Of a stretch of 37,780 nucleotides of DNA, positions 1 through 7,007 are shown piece after piece. A model generated the notes under the pieces. It did no database searches and was not told the DNA's origin. It saw nothing but the letters and a program-made list of their open reading frames with translations. Numbering within the stretch: position 1 is the first letter of the stretch; each line of letters starts with the position of its first letter. The translations under genes were made by a program, and so were the position numbers. The stretch comes from a virus: the IMG/VR virus record IMGVR_UViG_3300024182_000135, positions 1 to 37,780 of that record; one strand, written 5' to 3'.

Positions 1-1443
1 TCAAACGGTTACAGCAATTTCCTCTTCAACTGACTTTTCATTTCTTTGTACAGTTTGTACAACAACAGCCGGAATCGTGAATCCGAGACCGGCTGACCGT
101 GCTACTTCTTTGCGATATTCCACATCTTCACGAACCCTGTCATAAGAGTCCGTGGTGCTCTTTCCGGCATGTCCCAACCAGAACTGAACCAAGCCCTCCG
201 GGGCACGTTGCTTACGAAGATGGGTTGTGCGGAACCGGCGGAACGCATGCGCGCCGCAGGCTGGTATTCCAAGCTCTTCAAGCAACGGATGTAGCCAGCG
301 CTTCAGAATATTCGACTGTGACAACGGCTTGCCGGTGCGTGTAGCAAACACCAGTCCCTTTCTGCCACTGATGAATTCTGAAAGCAGCTTGCCGACCTCT
401 GGGTCCACATCTACTAAACGCTTGCCGTTCTTGGTCTTCAAGAAGTCTTGGACATCAGAACGAAATGCCTTCTCAACGACCGTTATAACGGTGCCATCTT
501 CGCTGACGTTGCTGATATTCAAGCCGAGGATTTCACCCAATCGCATACCTGATGATGCCGCTAGAATAATCAGCATTCTCAAGGCTTGATTCGATGTATT
601 ATCCTCGACCGTTTCTTCGGCTGCGTTTTTGTCTGCTAGCACCTTAACGTTACCCGGTGTGACGTTGTTTAACGCTAAGGTGATGTTCTCCGAAGAGAAC
701 GTCGGGCGGTGTTGCTCGGTAGAATCCACAACTGGAACTTCGATAAATTCTGAGTTCCACTTGCGAGGAAACATCTCTTCGCCTTCGTCGTTCACTGCAC
801 TGGCGACGACCATCTTCACCAGTCCGAAGTACGTTGAGATTGACTTGGGTGATAGACCGCCCTCGACCATCTTTGCTATCAAATTCTTCGCAACTGCGTT
901 GTTGATTTGGCTGAGCGGCATTTCCCCAAGTTCTGGGGTTAACCATTTGTCTATGCAACTCTGCCATGTTGCGATTGTTGATTCGGCCACCGGTTTTCGT
1001 GTTCGGCGTTGGGCATGCTTCAAGAACCATTCGGCTTGTTGGCTGAACGTAGTTCCCAAGTTTGCCTCGATTATTTTCAAGTCTTTGTTTATTCCCTTTG
1101 ACACCAAAATCTCCTGTGCTTTACGGCGCTGGTTTGCGGATGACAGAGAACCCGGTCCGCTTGCAGGACAGATTTTCTCTGCTACTAATTTCCGCCCCTC
1201 AGGTGTGTCTACCCGGTAGCGCACATAAATCCACGCACCGAGTTGTTCAACATGCCCTTGCTGGTATCTAGCTCCCATACGGATTCGCTTTCTCCGCATG
1301 GTTTCAGTCGAGTCGATTTTACCGACTTGACCATCTGGTGTCGATAGACCGTTCGTACTGGTACTGATTGGGATTACCTGCTGTTGGTCGGGGCTGCTCC
1401 CGAATGCCCCGACTCTCGTTAGATTTAATGATGGTGATGCCAT
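1..1443 (-). CDS. int: Tyrosine site-specific recombinase (prophage integrase)
   Basis: This 480-residue protein is the integrase that inserts and excises the prophage. The C-terminal catalytic domain shows the tyrosine recombinase residues: R301 in SGMRLGE, a lysine around K338-K341, H399-x-x-R402 in HAFRR, H425 in LGHAG and the nucleophile Y434 in SYDRV. Residues about 130-225 look like the helical core-binding domain, and the first 60-70 residues are a low-complexity extension. AGGAG lies about 9 nt before the ATG, which supports this start. The gene ends at base 1 and points out of the prophage, the usual place for an integrase beside its attachment site. The tRNA-Arg fragment at 36994-37042 is the likely partner site. 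It is the last gene of the leftward operon, 31 nt after the sigma-like gene. The family is certain; the exact target is inferred. Confidence 0.95.
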   Translation of the reverse strand: MASPSLNLTRVGAFGSSPDQQQVIPISTSTNGLSTPDGQVGKIDSTETMRRKRIRMGARYQQGHVEQLGAWIYVRYRVDTPEGRKLVAEKICPASGPGSLSSANQRRKAQEILVSKGINKDLKIIEANLGTTFSQQAEWFLKHAQRRTRKPVAESTIATWQSCIDKWLTPELGEMPLSQINNAVAKNLIAKMVEGGLSPKSISTYFGLVKMVVASAVNDEGEEMFPRKWNSEFIEVPVVDSTEQHRPTFSSENITLALNNVTPGNVKVLADKNAAEETVEDNTSNQALRMLIILAASSGMRLGEILGLNISNVSEDGTVITVVEKAFRSDVQDFLKTKNGKRLVDVDPEVGKLLSEFISGRKGLVFATRTGKPLSQSNILKRWLHPLLEELGIPACGAHAFRRFRTTHLRKQRAPEGLVQFWLGHAGKSTTDSYDRVREDVEYRKEVARSAGLGFTIPAVVVQTVQRNEKSVEEEIAVTV

Positions 1444-1474
1444 CTTTATATTCTCCTGTATTAATACGATTTAA

Positions 1475-2332
1475 TTACTCTTTCGAATACAACTCTTCAC
1501 GTTCTGCTGCTATCACTTCTGCGTATGCGTCTGAAATCGGACGATAATATTTGATTATTCCCAGATTGAATTTAGGGTCCTGACTCCACGGCAAACGCTG
1601 TCCCGCTCGATAGTACGGATACATCGAACACAGACGGCGCTGCTTTCCATTCGAAAAGCGCGGTCGTGGCGACTCCGCGATTTGCTTCAACCAGCGGTTA
1701 GCTTCTCGGTAGCGCTTTCGAGCTGTTTTTGCTGTTATGTCCAGTTGAGCGGCGACTTCTTCCCACGTGGCTGGCTCCCCGTCCAGTTGCGAACGGAGAT
1801 AAAGCACGCGGCGATAACGCTCCGGAACTTTCTTCAATGCCGACTTGGCGAGCTGTCGTGTCTTTTCGAGCTTCTCTTCTGCAAAATCGGATGATGTTTC
1901 AAAGTTTGCGAACGCTCGACCGTCGGCGACTACGTCTTCGATTGAGATTGTGTCGCCGTCTTCAGTTGAGACTTCAGCATCCAAGGGGATGATTTGATTT
2001 TGTGTCTTACCAAAAATATATTCTGGTTTCGGTCGTCCTGACTTACGTTGCTGCTTCTTGTGTTCGCACTGCTTAATTGCAGCACTTCCACAAACTTCGC
2101 AGGTTTCACGTGGCTGATTCTTCAGTTCGTTCTTGAATGCTTTGTGCAGAGCATCGGTGACGCCGGTCCAAACTTGCAACGGCGTTATTTCGAGACCGTG
2201 TTTTGCAATCGCATCCAGCAATCCTAAATACGCTGTCTGAACTGCGTCTTCTCGTTCCGAACGTGGGAACAGCTTTGACGTAGTCCCAAGATGACGTGCG
2301 TAGTCTTGATACTTTTCGAAAATGGGGTCCAT
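1475..2332 (-). CDS. Phage-encoded sigma-70-like transcription factor with inserted zinc knuckle
   Basis: This 285-aa protein has the layout of a sigma-70-family factor. Residues 27-70 resemble region 2, with an acidic EDAVQTAYLGLLDA-type helix followed by a tryptophan-containing helix. Residues 117-135 (PLDAEVSTEDGDTISIED) resemble the linker into region 3. Residues 165-215 form a region-4 helix-turn-helix (ALKKVPERYRRVLYLRS, then EEVAAQLDITAKTARKR). Unusually, C78, C81, C89 and H91 form a probable zinc site between regions 2 and 4, and about 70 extra residues follow the helix-turn-helix. The start overlaps the stop of the upstream gene (TAATG), so translation is probably coupled. It may redirect host RNA polymerase to phage promoters. 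A non-sigma helix-turn-helix regulator is the main alternative. Function is inferred from motifs only. Confidence 0.7.
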   Translation of the reverse strand: MDPIFEKYQDYARHLGTTSKLFPRSEREDAVQTAYLGLLDAIAKHGLEITPLQVWTGVTDALHKAFKNELKNQPRETCEVCGSAAIKQCEHKKQQRKSGRPKPEYIFGKTQNQIIPLDAEVSTEDGDTISIEDVVADGRAFANFETSSDFAEEKLEKTRQLAKSALKKVPERYRRVLYLRSQLDGEPATWEEVAAQLDITAKTARKRYREANRWLKQIAESPRPRFSNGKQRRLCSMYPYYRAGQRLPWSQDPKFNLGIIKYYRPISDAYAEVIAAEREELYSKE

Positions 2333-2703
2333 TAGGCATGTACTCCCGCTTTCTCGGCTACGAACGGCTTGTAAGTTCCATTGGGATTACGTTCAAGCAA
2401 CTTGAAGAAACCTTGTTCATGTCGAACTTTGAGAACCTTGCCTGCGTTCTCGGCTCGTGTACATCCGCATGATTGATTATTGCCGCTGCGCAATAACCTA
2501 TTTTCAACAACACATCTATTTCCGCAGGCACACTGAGCAACAGATAAGCTCGCGTGACGGATGCCTGATTTGTTGTGTTGGCATTCGATGACAGCAACGC
2601 CGCCGTCTTCGATTACGGTTAGAATTCCGAACTTCGAACCGACAGAAATCGGTTTGCGGTTCTTCGTGTGGTGCTTTGAATCCAATATCTCAATTAAATT
2701 CAT
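2332..2703 (-). CDS. Zinc-ribbon phage protein
   Basis: This 123-residue protein has a conserved phage layout: a KFGILTVIEDGG beta-hairpin segment (residues 24-35), C58-x-C60 with G61-N62, and SCGC (residues 78-81) after a LLRSGNNQ turn. The family is often seen as a stand-alone zinc ribbon or at the N-terminus of AP2/HNH-type DNA-binding proteins. No nuclease motif is present here, so it is probably a small nucleic-acid-binding protein. Its ATG overlaps the TGA of the upstream 57-aa gene (ATGA), and its TAA overlaps the ATG of the sigma-like gene, making it the middle of a tightly coupled trio. Its biological role is unknown. Confidence 0.65.
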   Translation of the reverse strand: MNLIEILDSKHHTKNRKPISVGSKFGILTVIEDGGVAVIECQHNKSGIRHASLSVAQCACGNRCVVENRLLRSGNNQSCGCTRAENAGKVLKVRHEQGFFKLLERNPNGTYKPFVAEKAGVHA

Positions 2704-2873
2704 CGCTGCACCGCCTGCTTCGCAGCTTTTGCAGCACGCATTGCGGCGGAAATAATGTGAGAAATTCCTGCAAACTCTAAACGAATGAGTTTGTCTGGAG
2801 CATTCGTTTTTAGTAGATAGACTAAGCGCTCGGCACGCTTAAATATTAAGTCTCGGTCAGTCTGGGTAAACAT
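2700..2873 (-). CDS. Small hypothetical protein (57 aa)
   Basis: This short reading frame starts MFTQTDRDLIFKRAERL and ends AAMRAAKAAKQAVQR. It is helical and strongly basic at the C-terminus. It is supported by an upstream AAGGGA about 9 nt before the ATG and by a four-base ATGA overlap with the next gene, the same coupling used elsewhere in this operon. I recognise no family. A small DNA- or protein-binding accessory of the replication genes is plausible but unproven. Confidence 0.6.
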   Translation of the reverse strand: MFTQTDRDLIFKRAERLVYLLKTNAPDKLIRLEFAGISHIISAAMRAAKAAKQAVQR

Positions 2874-2985
2874 ACTTTAATCCCTTGAGGCGCACGGCCC
2901 CGGTTGGTTTATTTGTACGGCTGAACTACTGAAGGGAATTAAGAGGATTTATGGCGGAACTTCGTATGCCTGTTTAACCTCACGA

Positions 2986-3009
2986 CATCGCATCTTCCCA
3001 AATGCGATG
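2986..3009. repeat. Perfect 8-bp hairpin after the primase-helicase gene
   Basis: CATCGCAT and ATGCGATG form perfect arms around an 8-nt loop, in the 147-bp gap between the primase-helicase stop and the 57-aa gene. There is no T-run after it in the leftward direction. It is therefore more likely an mRNA-processing or attenuation hairpin than a full terminator. Confidence 0.4.
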
Positions 3010-3020
3010 AAGTTTTACTG

Positions 3021-4916
3021 CTATTGATTTGGTGGTGCTTTTAAATTAATTGCGTTGTCGGTGAACACAAAACCCGGAACTGTCCAATACCACTTGCGAT
3101 TGTATTGCTGAGCTTCGAATCCTGATTCTTCCTTAGCTCGATACAACGTTCTCAAACTATGTCCAGCTTTCTTGCCGAAGCTCTGAACATCCTCCGCTGT
3201 TTCTGCGCCGTTATTTCCGATGAAGTCGTTAAGCCACGTTGTGGCGTCCTTAGATTTCTCCGCTGGTCTTCCTCGCAAGATTAAATCATTCGCTACAACG
3301 TCTGTTGTTCCGATGAACTCCACATATGGAACCGTTTCGTCTTCGTTTTCGATTCTGATTACTTTCGTTTTGACTGCATAACTCAAACCGCCGGTCGGTC
3401 TGGCTATATTTGCCTTAACCTTCAACATCTTTCGAACATTAGCTTGCAAGTCTGATGGGTCCTGCATGAATGCCCAAACTGCACGAGCCACACCAGTGAA
3501 TGCGACCGCGCCGCCGACCTTGTGAACCGCTCCGACATCTGTCTTCTTACTGAAGTGCATAATCATTATTACGGCCACGTTGGTTCGAGCTGCTAGTTGT
3601 TTCAGCGGATTTAAAACTTCTCGAACTTCTTGTTCCGCGTTCATGTTGGCATCACCCAGATACGAACTAATCGGGTCGATGATGACCAATTTGATTTTCG
3701 GATGCTGTTTTAGATGCGCTTCAATTTGCTTGATGTCGTAATCGAGACGGATTTCCCGTTCCTCGGCTGTTATCTCTCCGTCATTCTTAGTGACTGATTC
3801 CAAGATATGGACTCGGCTTAATTCCGCTCCCGCTGCCATCAAGCGAGGAACGATAACATCCGACGGCTCGTCTTCGGCTGCTAGTATCAGAACTTCACCG
3901 TAATCGGCGAAAATATCTGTTTCATCTCCGTACATCGGTTCGCCATTTGTGATATTCGCCGCGACATACAAGCTCACCAAACTTTTTGCTTGGTCCGGGT
4001 CTCCGGAAAACACAGTCAACTTGCCGTATGGAACTCTTTGACCCCAGAGCCACTTTATACGACGCGGCTTGACTGATGCTGCGCTCGTAATCTTCAACGA
4101 CTGATTTGCCGGTTCCTGCGTCTGTCCAGTCTTTTGGTTCAAAATCAATTGCGTCGGACAACTACCGACCGGATATTTGCAAGCGCTCTGTGCTTTTTTC
4201 TGGCACATGTCAACATAGTCGCTTCCGTATCCCTCACAGCGCTTCTCGCAAATCTCGATTAGAAGCGGAGTCATCTCTACTTGGTCCATTCCCGCGTTGC
4301 GGAAGAGACTGGCGATTCGAAACAGTTCTGTATCGTGACTTCCGAGAGGAATCTTCGGACCTTCGACCGATGCGTTGACTCGGGTCTTGGTCTGCTCTGA
4401 TTGCTTCGAAATAAATTCGATTAGCCAGTCTGGGGCCTCCACGACAGGATTGTCTCCAACGATTTCGTACTCGCGCTTAGTTTTCGGATGGATACTCTTT
4501 GCGCCCACGCAGTAACGGTTGTCCGTTCTCGCGCTCCAGATTTCTCCGTGTGAATCTTTCGCTTGTCGGTTGCCGAGAGCGATGGATTTAGCGGTGTGAC
4601 GGAAGAAAAAATGTCCGCGACCGGGAGAACTACGGACCATGAAAGTAACAGGTAACTTCTGGCCTGTTTCACGCTCAATTTGCTGGTGGTAATTGTCGCG
4701 GTCAATTTCGAAAATCCAAATCCCGTCTGGTTGCGCTTTTGCTACAGCAGCGGTATTGAAATTCGGATTGATTTGGTTCCACTCTTCAATCTGCGTCTGG
4801 TTCGTTGTTGCGAGACTCGGCCACGATTCCTGAAAAGCAATCTTCGATTCAGGAAGTAGTGGAATGACCGGAATGTTTCTCTGTGTCAGTACAGCAGCAC
4901 GCTCAAGGAAGTTCAT
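3021..4916 (-). CDS. Primase-polymerase / RecA-type helicase replication protein
   Basis: This 631-aa protein is the likely replication initiator. The N-terminus (about 1-170) matches the bifunctional primase-polymerase fold: acidic E70-I-D72, the SSPGRGHFFFR motif (96-106) and the GAKSIHPKTKREYE segment (138-151). The central part is a RecA-like ATPase of the RepA/DnaB-like type, with Walker A SGDPDQAKS (304-312), an acidic AAEDEP segment (346-351) and Walker B LVIIDP (410-415). The last 80 residues look like a winged helix that ends in KWYWTVP. The Walker A has alanine where the second glycine of GxGKS is expected. AAGGA precedes the ATG by about 8 nt, and the start overlaps the stop of the upstream gene (TAATG). 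Combined priming and unwinding suggests fairly self-contained phage replication. Confidence 0.88.
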   Translation of the reverse strand: MNFLERAAVLTQRNIPVIPLLPESKIAFQESWPSLATTNQTQIEEWNQINPNFNTAAVAKAQPDGIWIFEIDRDNYHQQIERETGQKLPVTFMVRSSPGRGHFFFRHTAKSIALGNRQAKDSHGEIWSARTDNRYCVGAKSIHPKTKREYEIVGDNPVVEAPDWLIEFISKQSEQTKTRVNASVEGPKIPLGSHDTELFRIASLFRNAGMDQVEMTPLLIEICEKRCEGYGSDYVDMCQKKAQSACKYPVGSCPTQLILNQKTGQTQEPANQSLKITSAASVKPRRIKWLWGQRVPYGKLTVFSGDPDQAKSLVSLYVAANITNGEPMYGDETDIFADYGEVLILAAEDEPSDVIVPRLMAAGAELSRVHILESVTKNDGEITAEEREIRLDYDIKQIEAHLKQHPKIKLVIIDPISSYLGDANMNAEQEVREVLNPLKQLAARTNVAVIMIMHFSKKTDVGAVHKVGGAVAFTGVARAVWAFMQDPSDLQANVRKMLKVKANIARPTGGLSYAVKTKVIRIENEDETVPYVEFIGTTDVVANDLILRGRPAEKSKDATTWLNDFIGNNGAETAEDVQSFGKKAGHSLRTLYRAKEESGFEAQQYNRKWYWTVPGFVFTDNAINLKAPPNQ

Positions 4917-5293
4917 TAGAACGGTCCTTTGTCGTGTGCTTCTTTCTCCGAAGGGACGCAGATTTCCGATTCACGGGTTTTCATTGTGAACTCGGCAAGT
5001 TGCTCTGCATCCTCGGGTCTATACACAAAAATAGTGAATGTGCGGGAAGGATAGTAGTTGGTCGTGCCGCTGAGTGAGACTGCTAGATTTTGTTTGGATA
5101 AAAAATTGAGAAGCTGAAGCAGCAAAGTTCCATCTGCGTGATACGGCTGAAGGATTGCCACCTGCTTATAGTGCCGAACATGGTCTACACCCGCATCGTG
5201 GGTAAATAGCTCAGGTTGGTTTTGTTGAAGAGTTTCGAACCAAGTTGGCGCACCGTGATAGACAGTGCTCAACTGAAATAGAGGGTCAGACAT
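4916..5293 (-). CDS. Hypothetical protein, first gene of the leftward operon
   Basis: This 125-residue protein resembles no family I recognise. It is mixed alpha/beta, with an aromatic-rich N-terminus (VYHGAPTWFETL), a leucine-rich helix (LLLQLLNFLSK) and a beta stretch (TFTIFVYRPEDAEQ). There are no membrane segments or cysteine motifs. GAGGAG lies immediately upstream at good spacing. It is the first coding gene after the leftward promoter at 5439-5467 and its stop overlaps the start of the primase-helicase (TAATG). A replication accessory role is therefore plausible by position only. Confidence 0.6.
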   Translation of the reverse strand: MSDPLFQLSTVYHGAPTWFETLQQNQPELFTHDAGVDHVRHYKQVAILQPYHADGTLLLQLLNFLSKQNLAVSLSGTTNYYPSRTFTIFVYRPEDAEQLAEFTMKTRESEICVPSEKEAHDKGPF

Positions 5294-5348
5294 AAAACAT
5301 CTCCTCGGTCCCTATGGTGGGAAGCCGAAAGGTACTGCCGTCGTTCTC

Positions 5349-5410
5349 CACCGACGTTGCGGTTGGTGCGGGTCGGATTAGCCGACCGAGACTGCTCAAA
5401 GATTAAGCAG
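5349..5410 (-). promoter_or_regulatory. Structured leader of the leftward operon
   Basis: The roughly 140-nt untranslated leader between the promoter and the first leftward gene can form three hairpins: arms at 5349-5355/5362-5368 (one mismatch on the leftward strand), 5371-5376/5382-5387 (GGTCGG/CCGACC, perfect) and 5392-5396/5406-5410 (CTGCT/AGCAG). A leader this structured may control translation or stability. No known riboswitch family is recognised. Confidence 0.4.
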
Positions 5411-5438
5411 AACTTCACCTTTCTTTACTATTAAAACC

Positions 5439-5467
5439 ATTATAACATGAATATTTTTCGAATGCAA
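5439..5467 (-). promoter_or_regulatory. Sigma-70-type leftward promoter
   Basis: On the minus strand a perfect TATAAT (5439-5444) lies 17 bp from TTGCAT (5462-5467). A start near 5431 would give a leader of about 140 nt before the gene ending at 4916. The -35 box lies inside one arm of the GCAAGTCG inverted repeat, a natural place for repression. Confidence 0.65.
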
Positions 5468-5509
5468 GTCGCTTTCCAAAAGTCAAGTGATTGATAAATA
5501 ACGACTTGC
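5464..5509. repeat. Operator-like inverted repeat GCAAGTCG...CGACTTGC
   Basis: Perfect 8-bp arms at 5464-5471 and 5502-5509 are separated by 30 bp. The left arm overlaps the -35 box of the leftward promoter. A further GCAAGTC lies at 5701-5707, just after the RHH gene; there 10 of 11 bases match an extended arm. Two half-sites bound by one dimeric or looped regulator is a reasonable reading. Confidence 0.45.
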
Positions 5510-5575
5510 GGGAGAAGATTTGCAAAAAGCCGCATAAATCGCATCTTTTGACTTTATTTTATGTCCATTGTATTC

Positions 5576-5650
5576 AACAAGTTACAGACACTGAAAATTG
5601 CATTGATTCGATGTTTGGCATTCAAATTGCTAAGTACACTGTAACTTGTT
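5576..5650. repeat. Perfect 12-bp inverted repeat in an AT-rich spacer
   Basis: AACAAGTTACAG (5576-5587) and CTGTAACTTGTT (5639-5650) are perfect complements with a 51-bp spacer. The surrounding 5510-5690 stretch is AT-rich and shows no convincing gene. AAGTTACA recurs at 6050-6057. Possible roles are a regulator site or part of a replication origin. Confidence 0.45.
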
Positions 5651-5715
5651 CTAAACACAGTACTTATATTTACGTGTTTTAGAATTACGCCGAATCTTCC
5701 GCAAGTCCCGCATAA

Positions 5716-5919
5716 TCAGTCGGTTGGAAGCTCGGTCTTGGTAACCGGTGTATTTTCCGGCGTAGAGTCGATATGAGCGACGTTCGGACTCTCGATGAGC
5801 CAGAATGCGACCGCTTCCCGGATAATACTGGAAACAGAGCGCTGTGAGCGTACAGCCAGCTCTTGGAGCCTATCCAGAAGTTGATTGTCGGTCTTGAATG
5901 AGATTGTCGTGGTTGCCAT
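5716..5919 (-). CDS. Ribbon-helix-helix (CopG/Arc-like) DNA-binding protein
   Basis: This 67-aa protein has the ribbon-helix-helix pattern: a beta strand TTISFK (3-9), helix A DNQLLDRLQELAVRS (11-25), the turn with Q26 and S28-S30, and helix B SSIIREAVAFWLIE (30-43), followed by a disordered tail. These proteins are dimeric repressors, often autoregulatory. A GAGG sequence lies about 11 nt upstream of the ATG. The gene sits alone between two repeat-rich spacers, with a strong dyad at 5957-6007 just upstream that could be its operator. It is the only obvious DNA-binding repressor in the control region, so it is my candidate for the lysogeny or copy-control regulator, although an antitoxin-like role cannot be excluded. 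Confidence 0.8.
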   Translation of the reverse strand: MATTTISFKTDNQLLDRLQELAVRSQRSVSSIIREAVAFWLIESPNVAHIDSTPENTPVTKTELPTD

Positions 5920-5956
5920 TGGTGCTTGCCTCTACTGAATAAACCGAACCGTGATG

Positions 5957-6007
5957 GTATGAGTGGGGAAACTTTTAATACAAAGTATTAAACGTCCTCA
6001 CTGATAC
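5957..6007. promoter_or_regulatory. Extended dyad upstream of the RHH regulator gene
   Basis: The core TTTAATACAAAGTATTAAA (5974-5992) is a perfect 8-bp palindrome with a 3-bp centre. Symmetry continues imperfectly outwards: GTATGAGTGGGGA on the left is mirrored by the complement of TCCTCACTGATAC on the right. The whole element spans about 50 bp and begins 38 bp upstream of the RHH start codon. It is a likely operator, or paired operators, for that protein. Confidence 0.55.
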
Positions 6008-6075
6008 GAGCAAACCACGGCATCAATTATTAAGTGTTGTATTTGCTATAAGTTACAACCTGAAAATTTTGTTGT

Positions 6076-6106
6076 TTGCATAAAAACTATCTTTCGTATG
6101 TATAAT
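6076..6106 (+). promoter_or_regulatory. Candidate rightward promoter into the repeat array
   Basis: TTGCAT (6076-6081) and TATAAT (6101-6106) are spaced 19 bp apart, using the same -35 sequence as the leftward promoter. A TTCGTA half-site (6093-6098) abuts the -10 box. A transcript from here would run through the inverted-repeat array at 6280-6617 towards the small genes at 6726. Confidence 0.5.
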
Positions 6107-6279
6107 GTATAAAACTGTTTTATGTGATGTGCCTTCACTACCCTTCAACCATCCCAGCAATGTAGAGCGCCGGGTAATAACGTTACATCCAGAAGAGTCA
6201 ATAGCCAGAGCCGCCGTCGGTCTCCACACTAATACGAGGGATTTGGGTCTAAAAACTGTTCGCTATTTGTTCGCTGGTT

Positions 6280-6617
6280 CAGGCTGCCAAAAATACCCAA
6301 AACTCAGGCTGCCAAAATGTTTGGCAACCTGAGTCTGCTAAATGGTCTTTCGCTTTGTATTCGCCTGTTTTTCAGGCTGCCACGTGTGGTGATTTTGGCA
6401 ACCTGAGTCCAAAACGTCTGTAAGTATAAGATAATAATATTATTTATTTCATTTTCTCAGGCTGCCAAACATTTTGGCAACCTGACTTTTGGCAATCTGA
6501 GTTCTTTGTACACTAAGCGTTTTTGACTCAGGCTGCCAAAAGTCCACCATACGCCCATCAATTTTGGCAATCTGAGTATTTCAGTCAAATTTAGGGTCAA
6601 AACTCAGGCCGCCAGAA
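6280..6617. repeat. Array of eleven ACTCAGRYTGCCAAA motifs in alternating orientation
   Basis: Forward copies of CAGGCTGCCAAA or a close variant begin at about 6280, 6305, 6373, 6458, 6529 and 6605. Reverse copies (TTTGGCAAC/TCTGA) begin at about 6320, 6394, 6473, 6488 and 6563. Forward copies always carry CAGGC or CAGGCC, while reverse copies read CAGGT or CAGAT on their own strand. Paired arms therefore have a conserved off-centre mismatch. Four forward-reverse pairs can form hairpins: 6302-6334 with a 3-nt loop, 6373-6406, 6456-6485 and 6524-6577. No convincing gene overlaps. The array could be an origin, a partition-like site, a regulator array or a structured RNA. Confidence 0.85.
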
Positions 6618-6725
6618 TTCAAGTTTACCTCTTAATTCGATAATGGTTCGGTTTATTAGAGGGACGCCGCCCAACCGGATGGAAGCTCGGCGCGTACACG
6701 AATAGCGTCCATCAAACTGGGGAAC

Positions 6726-6872
6726 ATGAAGAATAGCGAAGTTCTCGAAATGATATTACAGCGTCAGGAGACCGTCTTAGCGGCTCTTGGGAACATGGAA
6801 CGCAAGCTGGAAGACATCGCAGCTCTGGTGCGTCAGGAACGGGCAGCAAAGGCACAACAGGAGAAATATTGA
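6726..6872 (+). CDS. Small coiled-coil protein (48 aa)
   Basis: This is the first small gene of the rightward direction. It starts MKNSEVLEMILQRQETVL and is almost entirely one charged helix with heptad spacing, ending AAKAQQEKY. A GGGG motif precedes the ATG. Its TGA overlaps the ATG of the next gene (TGATG), the same coupling used elsewhere in this phage, which supports both being real. No family is recognised. A small helical protein beside a one-pass membrane protein could be a partner pair. Confidence 0.55.
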   Translation: MKNSEVLEMILQRQETVLAALGNMERKLEDIAALVRQERAAKAQQEKY

Positions 6873-6988
6873 TGCATTACGTCATACTTGTGGTAATCGG
6901 CGCAGCGCTTGGGTGGTTCGGTCGTCCGTATCTCGATAGGCTGGAAGCACGAGTTAAATCGAGCTGGTCAGCATTTCGTGGTAAATAA
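6872..6988 (+). CDS. Small single-pass membrane protein (38 aa)
   Basis: The protein begins MHYVILVVIGAALGWFG, a short hydrophobic segment of about 14 residues, followed by a basic tail (RPYLDRLEARVKSSW). This suggests an N-out or N-in single-span peptide with a cytoplasmic positive end. It overlaps the previous gene by one base (TGATG). No family is recognised. It might alter the membrane early in infection or lysogeny, but the sequence does not say. Confidence 0.5.
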   Translation: MHYVILVVIGAALGWFGRPYLDRLEARVKSSWSAFRGK

Positions 6989-7007
6989 GCCACACATCAA
7001 GAGTTGC

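Noticed and set aside
650-1030. Overlapping frame inside the integrase gene
   Set aside because: It is a shadow of the integrase, with no start signal or family-like motif.
2986-3009. Intrinsic terminator of the leftward operon
   Set aside because: The hairpin has no T-run in the leftward direction and the operon continues through it.
5491-5682. 63-codon rightward reading frame in the AT-rich spacer
   Set aside because: TTG start without a ribosome-binding site, unlikely composition, and it overlaps the 12-bp inverted repeat.
6105-6332. 75-codon rightward reading frame over the repeat region
   Set aside because: It begins inside the promoter -10 box, has no ribosome-binding site and runs into the repeats, so it is probably not translated.
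6280-6617. CRISPR-like array
   Set aside because: Repeats occur in both orientations at uneven spacing, spacers are not unique units of constant length, and no cas gene is present.
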